Made by a program: the position numbers and the translations under genes. From assembly GCF_019703325.1 (NCBI RefSeq), contig NZ_AP024819.1:434001-498000 (forward strand): a stretch of DNA of 64,000 nt, in the 5' to 3' direction. Within the stretch, counting starts at the first letter, position 1; each line of letters begins with the position of its first letter. Positions 9,925-21,441 of this stretch are shown here, piece after piece. This DNA is from Helicobacter sp. NHP19-012 (lineage in GTDB: Bacteria; Campylobacterota; Campylobacteria; Campylobacterales; Helicobacteraceae). Under the pieces are notes generated by a model. It did no database searches, was not told the DNA's origin, and saw only the letters and a list, made by a program, of their open reading frames with translations.

Positions 9925-10798
9925 TTTAGGCGCAAGTGGTAGTGCAAGCCATACAGGCTAAAATTTAAACCCACCGCTTCTAGGGCTAACTCAGTTTTAT
10001 AACGCCCAAATGCGCCCAAAAAGTCCGCCTTTTTCGCGTCTAAATACGCCCTTGCGTGGCTATCATCAATGTAAAGTGGTTCGCCCACAAGGGGGTAACC
10101 AAGTGCGCTTAGATGCAAGCGGATTTGGTGGGTGCGCCCGGTTAGGGGGGTAACTTTTAAGTGGGTTTGGTCGGTCTTGGAGTCGTAGCTTTGGATTTCT
10201 ATGGTGGTGGCGCTGAATTTGCCTTGTGGATCGATTTTAGAGCGCACGCCTAAATCCCCCCGTATGCTCGAGGGCTCTAAAATAGGCAAGAGCACACTAA
10301 ATGCCCCTTTGGCATACTTATGCAAATCCCCCACAACGCTAGCGTAGTAGGTCTTTTGGACGCGCCTAGAGCTAAACAGCTCCCTCAAAGGCTTTTCGTG
10401 CGCCTTGGCTTGGCTGGCTAAAATCAATCCGCTAGTTTCATAATCTAGGCGGTGGATCAGGCGGGCGTGGGGGTTGTTGGCGTAAATGCTTTCATACAGG
10501 CTATGCGTGGTGTAGTTTTTAGGGTGGCTGTAAAGGTTTTTGGGCTTGTGGTAAAGGGCAAAATAGGGGGTGGTGAAAATGGGGGCAAATTCGGGGCAAG
10601 CAGTGGGCTTAAAAAAGAGCAAGCGCACGGGTTCGTTTAAGATTTGCGCTTTTTTAAGCCTTTGACCGCTTAGGGTGGTTAAACGCCCCCGGTCTATGTA
10701 GCTTTGGGCTTGTTTGGGATTGCAGGCTAAAACTTCGGCGACAAACTTTGCCGCCTTAATGGGGGCTTTGGGCGTGAAAACTTCAGCGACAAAGGGCA

Positions 10799-10799
<1 letters not shown>
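9921..10799 (-). CDS. RluA-family RNA pseudouridine synthase
   Basis: 292 residues. An N-terminal S4-like RNA-binding segment (about 15-50) precedes the catalytic domain with the IHRLDYETSGLIL motif, whose Asp is the nucleophile (about residue 118). TGRTHQIRLHLSALGYPLVGEP completes the RluA signature. Its ATG overlaps the pyrG stop (TAATG), so the two are coupled. Which rRNA or tRNA uridine it modifies cannot be told from sequence. Its 3' end overlaps the end of the nixA remnant by four bases. Confidence 0.9.
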
Positions 10800-13036
<2,237 letters not shown>

Positions 13037-13037
<1 letters not shown>

Positions 13038-13288
13038 TAAAACCGCCTATTTTTCGGGGGTTCTAATTCCTTAAGCTCAAAGAGTTTTTTTTGCAATTTG
13101 GCGTTTTCGTATTGCAAATTCTGCACCTTTTCATACAAGGTAACTTGCTTGCGCTTGAGACCCATAAGCACTTCCAGCGAATTATCCCCGAAGAACAAAC
13201 AGCCCACATACACTCCTAGAGCTACAACAAGCCCAAAAACAATAAAAAGCCCCCGATAAGCGTAGAGCCACTGCCACACTTGCCACAC
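13037..13288 (-). CDS. DivIC/FtsB-like septum protein
   Basis: 83 residues: a short cytoplasmic N-terminus, one membrane helix (GLFIVFGLVVALGVYVGCLFF) and a heptad-rich periplasmic coiled coil (TLYEKVQNLQYENAKLQKKL). This architecture is that of FtsB/DivIC, which joins FtsL and FtsQ in the divisome. It sits 8 bp after recA and overlaps the AMIN gene by 1 bp. Assignment rests on architecture and synteny because the family diverges fast. Confidence 0.65.
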
Positions 13289-13296
13289 TAAAGTCC

Positions 13297-14349
13297 TTAG
13301 TCTAGTTCTGTATGGCTAGGCTCGGGACTTTCTGGTGCACTAGGTTCTGCCAAAGCGGGGCGTTCAAAGAACTTACCTCGGATCTTTTCGGCGATCTCGT
13401 GGGCGAGCTCGGGCTCGTTTTTGAGCGTGAGTTTGGCCGCCTCTCTGCCCTGCCCTAGTTTTCGATCTTGGTAGCTAAACCACGCCCCGGATTTTTCCAC
13501 AAAGTCCAACTTCACGCCGTAGTCGATGAGCTCCCCCTCAAAGCTGATCCCACTGCCATACATCACATCAAACTCGGCTTCTTTGAAGGGTGGGGCGACC
13601 TTGTTTTTCACCACCTTGACGCGCACCCGATTACCGATGGGTTGCTCGTTTTGTTTGAGCGTGGCGATACGGCGGATGTCGATGCGCACACTCGCATAGA
13701 ATTTTAAGGCATTACCCCCCGTGGTGGTTTCCGGGCTGCCATAGCCCATTGTCCCGATTTTCATGCGGATTTGGTTGATGAAAATCAAAGTGGTGTTCAT
13801 CTTGTGCAAAATGCCCGTGATTTTACGCAGAGCTTGGCTCATCAAGCGGGCTTGCAAGCCCACATGCTGATCGCCCATATCCCCCTCGATCTCGGCTCTG
13901 GGCGTGAGTGCCGCCACTGAGTCGACCACAATCACATCCACTGCCCCCGTGCGCGCTAAGGTTTCTAAAATTTCTAGGGCTTCCTCGCCCGTGTCGGGCT
14001 GAGAGATGAGTAGGTTATCTGTATCCACTCCAAGACTTTTAGCGTATTTGACATCTAGCGCATGCTCAGCATCAATAAAAGCACATGCCCCCCCGTTTTT
14101 TTGCGCTTGCGCCACGACATGCAAGGTCAAGGTCGTTTTCCCGCTCGACTCAGGTCCATAGATTTCGACAATCCGCCCCCTAGGCACGCCCCCAATGCCT
14201 AAAGCCACATCCAGCCCCAAAGACCCCGTAGAAATGCCCTCAATGTGCTCGACCTCGCGATCGCCCAAACGCATTAAAGCCCCCTTGCCAAAGGCTTTAT
14301 CGATCTGCCTAATGGCAGATTCAATCGCCTTTTGTTTTTGCTCGTCCAT
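13297..14349 (-). CDS. recA: recombinase RecA
   Basis: 350 residues. It forms the ATP-dependent filament for homologous recombination and natural transformation. Walker A is [10 protein letters not shown] (about residue 65), then [10 protein letters not shown], the [18 protein letters not shown] segment and the DNA-binding loop region [22 protein letters not shown]. The C-terminal tail is acidic. It has its own promoter-like sequence upstream. In H. pylori eno follows recA as I recall; here the DivIC-like gene follows directly. Confidence 0.98.
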   Translation of the reverse strand: MDEQKQKAIESAIRQIDKAFGKGALMRLGDREVEHIEGISTGSLGLDVALGIGGVPRGRIVEIYGPESSGKTTLTLHVVAQAQKNGGACAFIDAEHALDVKYAKSLGVDTDNLLISQPDTGEEALEILETLARTGAVDVIVVDSVAALTPRAEIEGDMGDQHVGLQARLMSQALRKITGILHKMNTTLIFINQIRMKIGTMGYGSPETTTGGNALKFYASVRIDIRRIATLKQNEQPIGNRVRVKVVKNKVAPPFKEAEFDVMYGSGISFEGELIDYGVKLDFVEKSGAWFSYQDRKLGQGREAAKLTLKNEPELAHEIAEKIRGKFFERPALAEPSAPESPEPSHTELD

Positions 14350-14372
14350 AACACCCCTTCAACAAAAATTTA

Positions 14373-14378
14373 GCCTAG
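14373..14378 (-). promoter_or_regulatory. -10 box of recA promoter
   Basis: On the minus strand the sequence is TGTTAGAAT, an extended -10 (TGn-TAGAAT) typical of Helicobacter sigma-80 promoters, about 24 bp before the recA ATG. The direct repeat at 14397-14436 lies just upstream. Confidence 0.55.
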
Positions 14379-14396
14379 ATTCTAACAAAACAATGA

Positions 14397-14436
14397 CTAA
14401 AATCAACTTACAATGGCTAAAATCAACTTAGAATGG
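14397..14436. repeat. 20-bp tandem direct repeat, two copies, upstream of recA
   Basis: CTAAAATCAACTTACAATGG is followed immediately by a second copy differing at one base (C to G at unit position 15). The pair occupies the -30 to -70 area of the recA promoter and the far upstream region of the lipoprotein/thrS run. It could be a regulator site or simply a duplication. Confidence 0.7.
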
Positions 14437-14511
14437 ACACTGGCTTTAAACAAAGGTTTAACTTTCATGTGGCAGAATTGGGGCAGTTTTTTTGTAAAAT
14501 TTTAGGCAGAT

Positions 14512-14637
14512 ATGCGCGCTTACTTTAGCCTTGTTTTTGCGTTGTGTTTATGTGGGTGCTTGCAGCCTATGGATGGTCCACAAGCCGAGAAAGTGGATCG
14601 CCAAGTGCAATGCGGGTTTGGCTCGAGTGGGTGCTAG
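14512..14637 (+). CDS. small lipoprotein
   Basis: 41 residues: MRAYFSLVFALCLCGC followed by a polar, Cys-containing tail ending in CGFGSSGC. The signal segment with L-C-G-C forms a lipobox-like site (Cys at 14 or 16), so lipidation and membrane anchoring are likely. It lies 12 bp upstream of the thrS TTG and its stop is in the thrS frame, which fixes that start. No domain recognised. Confidence 0.6.
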   Translation: MRAYFSLVFALCLCGCLQPMDGPQAEKVDRQVQCGFGSSGC

Positions 14638-14649
14638 TTAAGGATTGGT

Positions 14650-16455
14650 TTGGCAGAACAGATAGGCGTTAAGAAAGAGGGGGAGATTTATGATTTACAG
14701 ACTTTGGCAGTCCACGAGGGTGAGGCGGTTTATTTTGGCGACAACGATCCAGCCCTAGAGATCATCCGCCACTCATGCGCCCACTTGCTGGCGCAAGCCA
14801 TTAAGCAACTTTACCCCGATGCGCAGTTTTTTGTGGGTCCTGTGGTGGCTGAGGGCTTTTACTACGATTTTAAGACTTCTACTAAAATCAGCGAAGAGGA
14901 TTTAGGGCGCATTGAAGAGCGCATGCGCACCATTGCCAAAAATAAACACCCCATCACCAAGAGCACCATGACCCGTAAAAAGGCGTTGGAGAAGTTTAAA
15001 AATGACCCCTTAAAGCACGCTGTGATGTCAAGGATTGAGGGGGATTCTTTTAGCGTGTATTCTCAAGGGGAGTTTGAGGACTTGTGTCGAGGTCCACACT
15101 TACCCCACACGGGATTACTTCAGCATTTTAAACTCACCAAATTAGCCGGGGCGTATCTAGGGGGCGATGAAAACGCGGAAATGTTGCAGAGGATTTATGG
15201 GATTGCCTTTGCCACAAAAGAGGCATTAAAAGAGTATTTGTTTCAGCTAGAGGAAGCCAAAAAGAGGGATCACCGCAAATTAGGGCAAGAATTAGGGCTG
15301 TTTTGCTTTAACGAGGATTTAGGGGCGGGGCTGCCTATTTGGCTACCTAGTGGCATGCGTTTGCGCCAGCGGATTGAAAATTTACTAAGCAAAGCCCTTT
15401 TAAAGTATGGCTACGAACCCGTACGTGGACCCGAGATTTTAAAGAGCTCTTTGTGGCAAACAAGCGGACATTACCAAAACTACAAAGAGAACATGTATTT
15501 TACGACCATTGATGAGGTCGAATACGGCATTAAGCCCATGAACTGCGTAGGACACATTAAAGTCTACGAGCACGCCCTGCATTCTTATAAAGATTTGCCC
15601 CTGCGCTTTTACGAGTATGGCGTGGTGCACCGGCATGAAAAAAGCGGAGTCTTGCACGGGCTTTTAAGGGTAAGGGAATTTACCCAAGATGATGCGCATA
15701 TCTTTTGCCGTTTTAACCAAATTAAAGCCGAAGTGTTGGCGATTTTGGAGTTCACTAAAAAAGTCATGGGAGTCTTTGGCTTTAGCTATGAAATGGAGCT
15801 TTCCACCAAGCCTACAAAACACATCGGCGAGGCGCACATTTGGGAGCAAGCCACCAAAGCCCTAAAAGAAGCCCTAGAGGAACAACACATCCCCTTTGGC
15901 ATCGATGAGGGCGGAGGGGCGTTTTATGGACCAAAGATCGACATTAAAATCACCGATGCGATCAAGCGCAAATGGCAATGTGGCACGGTGCAAGTGGATA
16001 TGAATTTGCCCGAGAGGTTTAACCTGAGCTACGCCAATGAGCAAGACCAAGAGGAAAGACCCGTGATGATCCACAGAGCGATCTTAGGCTCGTTTGAACG
16101 CTTCATTGCGATTTTAACCGAACACTACGGGGGCAATTACCCCTTTTTTATCGCCCCTGTGCAAATCGCTTTAGTGCCTGTATCGCCCGATCAGCTAGAG
16201 TACGCCAAAGCCCTAAAAGCCGAGTTGGTGGAGCTGGGGCTTTTTGTGCAATTAGCAGATAAAAACGAAACCCTGAATAAGCGTATCCGCACCCTTGAAA
16301 AGCAGAAAATCCCCTTTATTGCGGTGCTAGGGCAACAAGAGGTGGCGCAAGAGAGCGTAGCGGTGCGCGATCGCGCCCTAGGGCAACAATACAGCTTAAG
16401 CAAGGTAGAATTTAAACAACAAATGGAGGCTAAAATGCAAGAGGTCAGTTTTTGA
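14650..16455 (+). CDS. thrS: threonyl-tRNA synthetase
   Basis: 601-residue class II synthetase. The editing domain shows [10 protein letters not shown] (about residue 39), the catalytic core shows NYKENMYF, the MNCVGHI zinc/active-site Cys region, RYRE-like [15 protein letters not shown] and [19 protein letters not shown] motif 3, and a C-terminal anticodon domain follows. The start is a TTG at 14650 with AAGG about six bases upstream; a TAG stop at 14635 rules out longer starts. Its end overlaps infC by four bases. Confidence 0.96.
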   Translation: MAEQIGVKKEGEIYDLQTLAVHEGEAVYFGDNDPALEIIRHSCAHLLAQAIKQLYPDAQFFVGPVVAEGFYYDFKTSTKISEEDLGRIEERMRTIAKNKHPITKSTMTRKKALEKFKNDPLKHAVMSRIEGDSFSVYSQGEFEDLCRGPHLPHTGLLQHFKLTKLAGAYLGGDENAEMLQRIYGIAFATKEALKEYLFQLEEAKKRDHRKLGQELGLFCFNEDLGAGLPIWLPSGMRLRQRIENLLSKALLKYGYEPVRGPEILKSSLWQTSGHYQNYKENMYFTTIDEVEYGIKPMNCVGHIKVYEHALHSYKDLPLRFYEYGVVHRHEKSGVLHGLLRVREFTQDDAHIFCRFNQIKAEVLAILEFTKKVMGVFGFSYEMELSTKPTKHIGEAHIWEQATKALKEALEEQHIPFGIDEGGGAFYGPKIDIKITDAIKRKWQCGTVQVDMNLPERFNLSYANEQDQEERPVMIHRAILGSFERFIAILTEHYGGNYPFFIAPVQIALVPVSPDQLEYAKALKAELVELGLFVQLADKNETLNKRIRTLEKQKIPFIAVLGQQEVAQESVAVRDRALGQQYSLSKVEFKQQMEAKMQEVSF

Positions 16456-16964
16456 GTAAGGATGTGCTGTTAAACGATGCGATCCACTTTAAGGAGGTGC
16501 GCTGTGTGGGCGATGGAGGCGAACAATTTGGAATCATTTCTTCAGTCGAGGCGTTAAAAATCGCCCACAGCCAAGGTTTGGACTTGGTGCTGATTTCAGC
16601 CAGTGCCAAACCCCCCGTGTGTAAAGTCATGGATTATGGCAAGTTTTGCTACCAAAGCGAGAAAAAGCAAAAAGAAGCCAAGAAAAAACAGAAGCAAATC
16701 GAGATCAAAGAGATCAAACTCTCCACCCAGATCGCCCAAAACGACATCAACTACAAAGTCAAGCACGCCAGAGAGTTCATTGAGGCGGGCAAGCATGTTA
16801 AGTTTAAGGTGGTGTTAAGGGGGCGCGAGAACAACGACCCCAAAGCCGGGCTAGCCGTGTTGCAAAAAGTGGGCGAAATGATGAGCGACATCGCCAACGC
16901 TGATAAAGAGCCCAAGATGGAAGGGCGTTTTGTTATGTGGCTTTTTGTCCCCCAAAAGAAGTAA
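16452..16964 (+). CDS. infC: translation initiation factor IF-3
   Basis: 170 residues. The N-domain ([18 protein letters not shown], then [21 protein letters not shown]) and a Lys-rich linker precede the C-domain ([13 protein letters not shown]). The start is a TTG overlapping the thrS stop; as is common for infC, it is not ATG. IF-3 keeps subunits apart and checks start codons. It is followed by rpmI and rplT, the standard operon. The C-terminus ends soon after the IF3-C fold, shorter than the H. pylori protein as I recall it. Confidence 0.95.
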   Translation: MSKDVLLNDAIHFKEVRCVGDGGEQFGIISSVEALKIAHSQGLDLVLISASAKPPVCKVMDYGKFCYQSEKKQKEAKKKQKQIEIKEIKLSTQIAQNDINYKVKHAREFIEAGKHVKFKVVLRGRENNDPKAGLAVLQKVGEMMSDIANADKEPKMEGRFVMWLFVPQKK

Positions 16965-16983
16965 ATTTTAAGAAAGGAGAAAC

Positions 16984-17175
16984 ATGCCAAAGATGAAAAC
17001 CAACCGTGGAGCGGCTAAACGCTTCAAGGTGAAAAAAAATCTCATCAAGCGGGGCAGTGCGTTTAAAAGCCATATTTTAACCAAAAAAAGCCCCCAGAGA
17101 AAAGCGAATTTAAACGCCCCCCACTATGTGCACTCTACAAACTTGCGCTCTGTGGCTGGGCTTTTATGTCAGTAA
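16984..17175 (+). CDS. rpmI: 50S ribosomal protein L35
   Basis: 63 residues, [18 protein letters not shown]..., highly basic, the usual L35 size. AGAAAGGAGA precedes the ATG. It lies between infC and rplT. Confidence 0.97.
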   Translation: MPKMKTNRGAAKRFKVKKNLIKRGSAFKSHILTKKSPQRKANLNAPHYVHSTNLRSVAGLLCQ

Positions 17176-17249
17176 GCCTTAAGTTTCCCCCTTCAGGCAA
17201 AAGCCAAAAAGGGCAAGTTGAATCAACACCTCAAAGGTAAAGGAAAAAT

Positions 17250-17600
17250 ATGAGAGTCAAAACCGGTGTGGTGCGCCGCCGCCGCCACAAGAAAGTTTTA
17301 AAGCTCGCCCGTGGATTTTACAGCGGGCGTAGAAAGCATTTTAGAAAAGCCAAAGAGCAATTAGAGCGCAGTTTATGCTACGCCTTTAGGGATCGCAAAC
17401 AGAAAAAACGCGCATTTAGAAGCCTTTGGATCGTGCGTATCAACGCCGCTTGCCGCATGCGCAACACGAGTTATGCGCGTTTCATGCACGCTTTAAAAAG
17501 GGCGCACATTGAGCTGGATCGCAAAATCTTAGCCGACATGGCGATGAACGATGCCGCCGCCTTTGACGCTTTAGTTGAGCAAATTAAAGCCCATCTTTAG
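17250..17600 (+). CDS. rplT: 50S ribosomal protein L20
   Basis: 116 residues, [23 protein letters not shown]..., canonical L20 needed early in 50S assembly. The 74-bp gap after rpmI holds no other ORF; no L20 autoregulatory structure could be confirmed by eye. A hairpin follows at 17605. Confidence 0.97.
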   Translation: MRVKTGVVRRRRHKKVLKLARGFYSGRRKHFRKAKEQLERSLCYAFRDRKQKKRAFRSLWIVRINAACRMRNTSYARFMHALKRAHIELDRKILADMAMNDAAAFDALVEQIKAHL

Positions 17601-17604
17601 AAAA

Positions 17605-17633
17605 TATGGCAATGGTTTTACGCCATTGCTATA
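17605..17633 (+). terminator. hairpin terminator after rplT
   Basis: TATGGCAATGG and CCATTGCTATA form an 11-bp near-perfect stem (one G-T pair) with a short loop. It begins five bases after the rplT stop and is followed by an A/T-rich run. It probably ends the thrS-infC-rpmI-rplT transcript. Confidence 0.7.
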
Positions 17634-17705
17634 AAAATTGTTTTTGTAACATTATGTTTTTCTAATGGTTTTTTTGTGTTTTTATATTTTTTATTAACGC
17701 CATTA

Positions 17706-17714
17706 TGCTAGAAT
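17706..17714 (+). promoter_or_regulatory. extended -10 promoter of the outer membrane protein gene
   Basis: TGCTAGAAT is a TGn-TAGAAT extended -10, preceded by AT-rich, T-tract DNA as usual for Helicobacter sigma-80 promoters. It lies about 38 bp before the ATG at 17753, which also has AAGGAA. Confidence 0.6.
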
Positions 17715-17752
17715 AGTGGTCCATAGGTCTATTAAATTATAAGGAACTTTAA

Positions 17753-18730
17753 ATGAGAAGGACGATTATAGCTATCCCCTTAGCGGCGGCTTTACTGAGC
17801 GCAGCAGATGAGCCCAAACCGGTGCAGAGTGCCCCAACGCCTACGCCCGATCAAGCGGTGCAGACGCAAAAACCTCCAGCACCCACCCCTACAACGCAAA
17901 ACCCAACGCCTGCACCTAGCCAGGCGGTGCAAGTGCAAAAGCCCCTAACACCTGCCCCTAAGCAAGAGGCGCAAAAGTCAGTCCCTGCTAAGGTGCGTGT
18001 AGGCACAACCCAACGCGGCGAAAGAAACGCCTTTTTTGTGGGGGCGGACTACCAGCTAGGCATGATGACCTCCACTGAACAGGCTTGTGCAACTAGTGCG
18101 CAATGTTCTTCGGGGGATGGGCTTACCACCGGCAAATGGGGCAACATGGGTAGCACAAATTTTAGGGGGACTTTAAATAGCCTCTCCCATGTAACCAATG
18201 GGTTTGGCATTGTGCTTGGTTACAAGCACTTCTTTAAAAAGTTGCCCGAATTTGGCTTGCGCTACTACGGCTTTTTTGACTATGCGGATTCGGAATACCA
18301 CTACTTTAACAAGATCGGTCCTAGTGGTTGGGAACAAAATAATTACCACCAAACCAATATTTTTGCCTATGGGGTCGGCACGGATATGCTTTTCAACCCC
18401 AAAAGGTTCAATAAAGAGAACTTCCACTTTGGCTTTTTTGCGGGCGTGGCGATCGGTGGAACTTCTTGGGGACCCAAAAACTTGGATTATTACCACTTGG
18501 CGGGAGAATACGGTGGGCATATCAGGGAGTCGAGCTTTAACTTTTTTGTCAATGGTGGGATCCGCTTTGGCACGAAACACAATGGCTTTGAGGTCGGGAT
18601 TAAAATCCCCACAATCCCCACAAACTACTACGCTCTAAATTACCGCTCTTCCGTTAAGCCTGGCACGCCTTACAGGGCTAATTTGCAGCGTAACTTTGTC
18701 TTCTACTGGCGTTATATCGTCAGCTTCTAA
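17753..18730 (+). CDS. Helicobacter outer membrane protein with Pro/Gln-rich N-terminal linker
   Basis: 325 residues. A signal peptide (MRRTIIAIPLAAALLSAADE) precedes about 65 residues of imperfect repeats built on P-T-P-x-x-Q-A-V-Q-x-Q-K-P, then a barrel beginning NAFFVGADYQLGMMTS and closing with NFVFYWRYIVSF. The aromatic C-terminus and alternating strands mark it as outer-membrane inserted; the linker could span to peptidoglycan. One Cys pair (CATSAQC) may form a loop disulfide. It stands alone with its own promoter and the tRNA-Sec gene follows. Ligand unknown. Confidence 0.8.
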   Translation: MRRTIIAIPLAAALLSAADEPKPVQSAPTPTPDQAVQTQKPPAPTPTTQNPTPAPSQAVQVQKPLTPAPKQEAQKSVPAKVRVGTTQRGERNAFFVGADYQLGMMTSTEQACATSAQCSSGDGLTTGKWGNMGSTNFRGTLNSLSHVTNGFGIVLGYKHFFKKLPEFGLRYYGFFDYADSEYHYFNKIGPSGWEQNNYHQTNIFAYGVGTDMLFNPKRFNKENFHFGFFAGVAIGGTSWGPKNLDYYHLAGEYGGHIRESSFNFFVNGGIRFGTKHNGFEVGIKIPTIPTNYYALNYRSSVKPGTPYRANLQRNFVFYWRYIVSF

Positions 18731-18784
18731 GCTTACTCCCTTTTTTTCAGCAAAGCCCCTAGTGGGGTCCCCCTTGGGGGTCGG

Positions 18785-18884
18785 TGGGGAGCATGCGACA
18801 CTGGTGTGTGCCTTGGGCTTCAAACCCACAGAGCGTTTAGGTGTTCTAGGCGCTGCAAAGTTCGATTCTTTGGCTCTCTCGCCA
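18785..18884 (+). tRNA. selC: tRNA-Sec (UCA), with irregular helices
   Basis: The 7-base loop CTTCAAA carries anticodon TCA on a TGGG/CCCA stem. A very long variable arm forms nine pairs (AGCGTTTAG with CTAGGCGCT) around GTGTT. The T arm is CAAAG-TTCGATT-CTTTG, then an 8-base acceptor strand GCTCTCTC, discriminator G and CCA. These are hallmarks of bacterial selenocysteine tRNA. The 5' acceptor strand TGGGGAGC pairs at seven of eight positions (first T opposite C). The D and lower anticodon stems need one-base bulges, so it may be divergent or decaying. bioB starts 15 bp later. Confidence 0.7.
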
Positions 18885-18899
18885 CTATAAAGGTCATCT

Positions 18900-19742
18900 A
18901 TGCGAGAAATTTTTTTATGTTCTATATCAAATGTCAGCAGTGGGGACTGCCCTGAAGATTGCGCCTACTGCACGCAAAGCGCACACCACCAAGGCAAAAT
19001 CCGCCGCTACAAATACAAAAAGCCCGAAGAGGTCCTAGAAGAGGCGAAGTATTTGCACTCTTTGGGGGCTCTGGGCTTTTGTTTGGTAACCTCTGGGCGT
19101 GGGCTTGATGATCAAAAATGCGCATACATCGCTAATCTTGCCCAAAGCATTAAAAAGGAAGTGCCCCATTTGCACCTCATCGCCTGCTGTGGGCGCGCAG
19201 ACATACAGAGCCTAAAGCACCTCAAAAAGCATGGCGTGGATAGCTACAACCACAATTTAGAAACCGCGCAAAACTTCTTTCCTAACATTTGCACCACCCA
19301 CACATGGGAAGAGCGCTTTGAAACCTGCGAGAATGCCCTAAGAGCGGGCTTGCTCTTGTGCTCAGGCGGGATTTTTGGGCTGGGCGAGAGTTTTAACGAT
19401 CGCATTGAGCTGCTACGCACTTTGCAATCACTCACGCCTGCCACCACGCCCATTAACTTTTTTATCCCAAGCCCCTCTTTACCCATTAAAGAAAAAATCA
19501 TGGGGGCAGAAGAAGCCCTAGAGTGCTTGGCTCTAGCCAAAGAGTTTTTACCCAAAACCAAGCTTATGGTCGCTGGGGGTAGGGAAGTGGTCTTTGGCGC
19601 AAATCAAAGAGAAATCTTTGATTGCGGGGTGGATGCGATTGTGCTTGGCGACTATCTAACCGCTAAGGGGGACGCGCCTAAAAAAGACTTAGAAATGCTT
19701 GCCAACTACGGGTTTGCCATCGCCACAAGTTGCGATGGGTAA
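18900..19742 (+). CDS. bioB: biotin synthase
   Basis: 280-residue radical SAM enzyme that inserts sulfur into dethiobiotin. The cluster motif CPEDCAYC (about residue 18-25) binds [4Fe-4S] and SAM, and SYNHNLETA and the FFIPSPSLP region are typical of BioB. It is short compared with E. coli BioB (about 346) but normal for Helicobacter as I recall. The start ATG at 18900 directly follows the tRNA-Sec gene and may share its transcript. Its end overlaps the next gene by eight bases. Confidence 0.95.
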   Translation: MREIFLCSISNVSSGDCPEDCAYCTQSAHHQGKIRRYKYKKPEEVLEEAKYLHSLGALGFCLVTSGRGLDDQKCAYIANLAQSIKKEVPHLHLIACCGRADIQSLKHLKKHGVDSYNHNLETAQNFFPNICTTHTWEERFETCENALRAGLLLCSGGIFGLGESFNDRIELLRTLQSLTPATTPINFFIPSPSLPIKEKIMGAEEALECLALAKEFLPKTKLMVAGGREVVFGANQREIFDCGVDAIVLGDYLTAKGDAPKKDLEMLANYGFAIATSCDG

Positions 19743-20574
19743 GAGGTTTTTAGAGTTTTTGATACACATGTGGGGGGGGATTTTAGGTTGTGTCTATGCG
19801 TGCAACCACCTTTTAAGCGCACGCCTGAAACGCCATTTTGAAGAAATGCCCATCGTCTTTTACTACGCCTCCTCTCTTAGCTTTTACACGATTTTATCCC
19901 TCTCGCCCATTTTATTATTTATCGCTCTAGTCTTTGTGAGCCCCTTTGCCGAAACTTTTTCAGTCGAAAGGCTCTTTTTACCCGACAGCCCCGACTTTAT
20001 GAAAATGACCCGCTCGTTTTTAAAATCCTTCACACAAAATAACCGCACTTTGGGCTTTATAGAAATTGCCTCCATTGCGATTGCTTTCTTTTTATTCTGC
20101 GAGAACTACCGCTACATCGCCTCTAAGATTTTCAACGCCGAACCTAGGGATTACTTCAACTTTAAAGGCAGGCGTATTTTTGTCTTTTGGGGCTTTGGGA
20201 CAGGCATTGTCTTTATCCTTGTCCTACCCTTAATTTTATTCTACGATTTACAAGTGCAAAATCTCACTAGGGGCTGGTTGCTCTCTTTGTTGCACTGGCT
20301 AGGCACTTATCTTTTTTTTTACCTGCTCTTCATCATCCCCACAAACAAGACTTTTAAACACCCTTTAACTCCCCTATTTTGGAGTCTAGTTACCAGCCTT
20401 TGTTGGAATTTAATGAAATGGGGCTTTGTCTACTATGTTTTATTTAACCGCACCTACCACGAGTTGTATGGCTCGGTGTCGATTCTGTGGTTTTTAATGT
20501 CCTACATTTATGTGTCGTGGTTACTTTTGCTCTTTGGCATGTATGCTTGTGCTGTGAGCGATGAAACAAGTTAG
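19735..20574 (+). CDS. YihY/UPF0761-family membrane protein
   Basis: About 279 residues from the ATG at 19735 (MGKRFLEFLIHMW); a start 36 bp upstream would lie deeper in bioB. Around six membrane segments are visible, for example ISFYTILSLSPILLFIALVF-like, GFGTGIVFILVLPLILF and ILWFLMSYIYVSWLLLLFGMY. The YFAxSLSFYTILSLSP and LYGSVSILWFLMSYIYVSW patterns define YihY, once called RNase BN, a label now considered wrong. Function unknown. Order bioB-yihY matches H. pylori. Confidence 0.85.
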   Translation: MGKRFLEFLIHMWGGILGCVYACNHLLSARLKRHFEEMPIVFYYASSLSFYTILSLSPILLFIALVFVSPFAETFSVERLFLPDSPDFMKMTRSFLKSFTQNNRTLGFIEIASIAIAFFLFCENYRYIASKIFNAEPRDYFNFKGRRIFVFWGFGTGIVFILVLPLILFYDLQVQNLTRGWLLSLLHWLGTYLFFYLLFIIPTNKTFKHPLTPLFWSLVTSLCWNLMKWGFVYYVLFNRTYHELYGSVSILWFLMSYIYVSWLLLLFGMYACAVSDETS

Positions 20575-20972
20575 CTTTGTCTTTTAGCCAAATGATCCAA
20601 CACGGCATTCACCAATCTGGGGGCGTTGTCCTCCCCATAGGCTTTGGCAAGCTCAACCGCCTCATTGATCACCACCGCCGGCTTGGTTTGGGTGTGTAAA
20701 ATCTCGTAAGCCCCCAAACGCAAGATCGCACGCTCCATACGCCCGATGCGCTTTAAATCCCAATCCTTTAAAAGTGGCTGCAAGGCGGCATCTAGGGCGT
20801 GCATCTGCTCTAAAACCCCACCTAAAAGCTCTAGGGCAAAGCGCTGTTGGGCGTTTCTAATTTTCTTTTCTTCTAAGAGCGTGGGGGCGACTTTAAATAT
20901 CTCTGTATTGCCGCTATCATAGGCATAGAGTAAGCCCGCCACCGCCTCCCTAGCTTGGCTACGGGTTGCCAT
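20571..20972 (-). CDS. nusB: transcription antitermination factor NusB
   Basis: 133 residues, all-helical NusB fold: ATRSQAREAVAGLLYAY at the N-terminus and AILRLGAYEILHTQTKPAVVINEAVELAKAYG in the second half. NusB with S10 binds boxA of rRNA transcripts. Its ATG overlaps the ribH stop. nusB-ribH-kdsA is the HP0001-HP0003 order. Confidence 0.95.
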   Translation of the reverse strand: MATRSQAREAVAGLLYAYDSGNTEIFKVAPTLLEEKKIRNAQQRFALELLGGVLEQMHALDAALQPLLKDWDLKRIGRMERAILRLGAYEILHTQTKPAVVINEAVELAKAYGEDNAPRLVNAVLDHLAKRQS

Positions 20973-21439
20973 TAAAACACGCTGTAAAGACTAAGAAGTT
21001 CGATGAGGGTGTCCATCGCCGCTGCCCCTTTATTGCCCGCCTTTGTGCCGGCGCGCTCTAGGGCTTGTTCGATACTATCCGTGGTGAGTAGTCCAAAGCT
21101 CACGGGCAAGCCATATTTTAGGGTCGTGTTGGCAATGCCCTTAGTCGCCTCCGCACTCACATAATCAAAATGTGGCGTTGCCCCCCGAATCACCGCCCCT
21201 AAGACACAGACCCCATCGTATCTTTGTGAGCCTAAGAGTTTATCCAGCACAAAGGGCAATTCATACGCCCCGGGCACTTTCACCAAAGTGAGTTTTTTTA
21301 AATCGCCTCCATGCCGTTTAAAGCAATCTAGCGCCCCTTCCACGAGGCGGTCTGTGATGAGGTGGTTAAAGCGGGCAACCAAAATAGCGACCCTCTCACT
21401 TCCCTTTAAAACAAGTTGCCCCTCTAATGTGTGGTGCAT
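20972..21439 (-). CDS. ribH: 6,7-dimethyl-8-ribityllumazine synthase
   Basis: 155 residues. Penultimate step of riboflavin synthesis; assembles as a capsid-like cage in many bacteria. Motifs [26 protein letters not shown] and [15 protein letters not shown] (with the catalytic His) are complete. Two bases separate it from kdsA. Confidence 0.96.
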   Translation of the reverse strand: MHHTLEGQLVLKGSERVAILVARFNHLITDRLVEGALDCFKRHGGDLKKLTLVKVPGAYELPFVLDKLLGSQRYDGVCVLGAVIRGATPHFDYVSAEATKGIANTTLKYGLPVSFGLLTTDSIEQALERAGTKAGNKGAAAMDTLIELLSLYSVF

Positions 21440-21441
21440 TT

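Noticed and set aside
17176..17249. L20-type autoregulatory leader between rpmI and rplT
   Set aside because: No convincing pseudoknot or helix could be drawn by eye.
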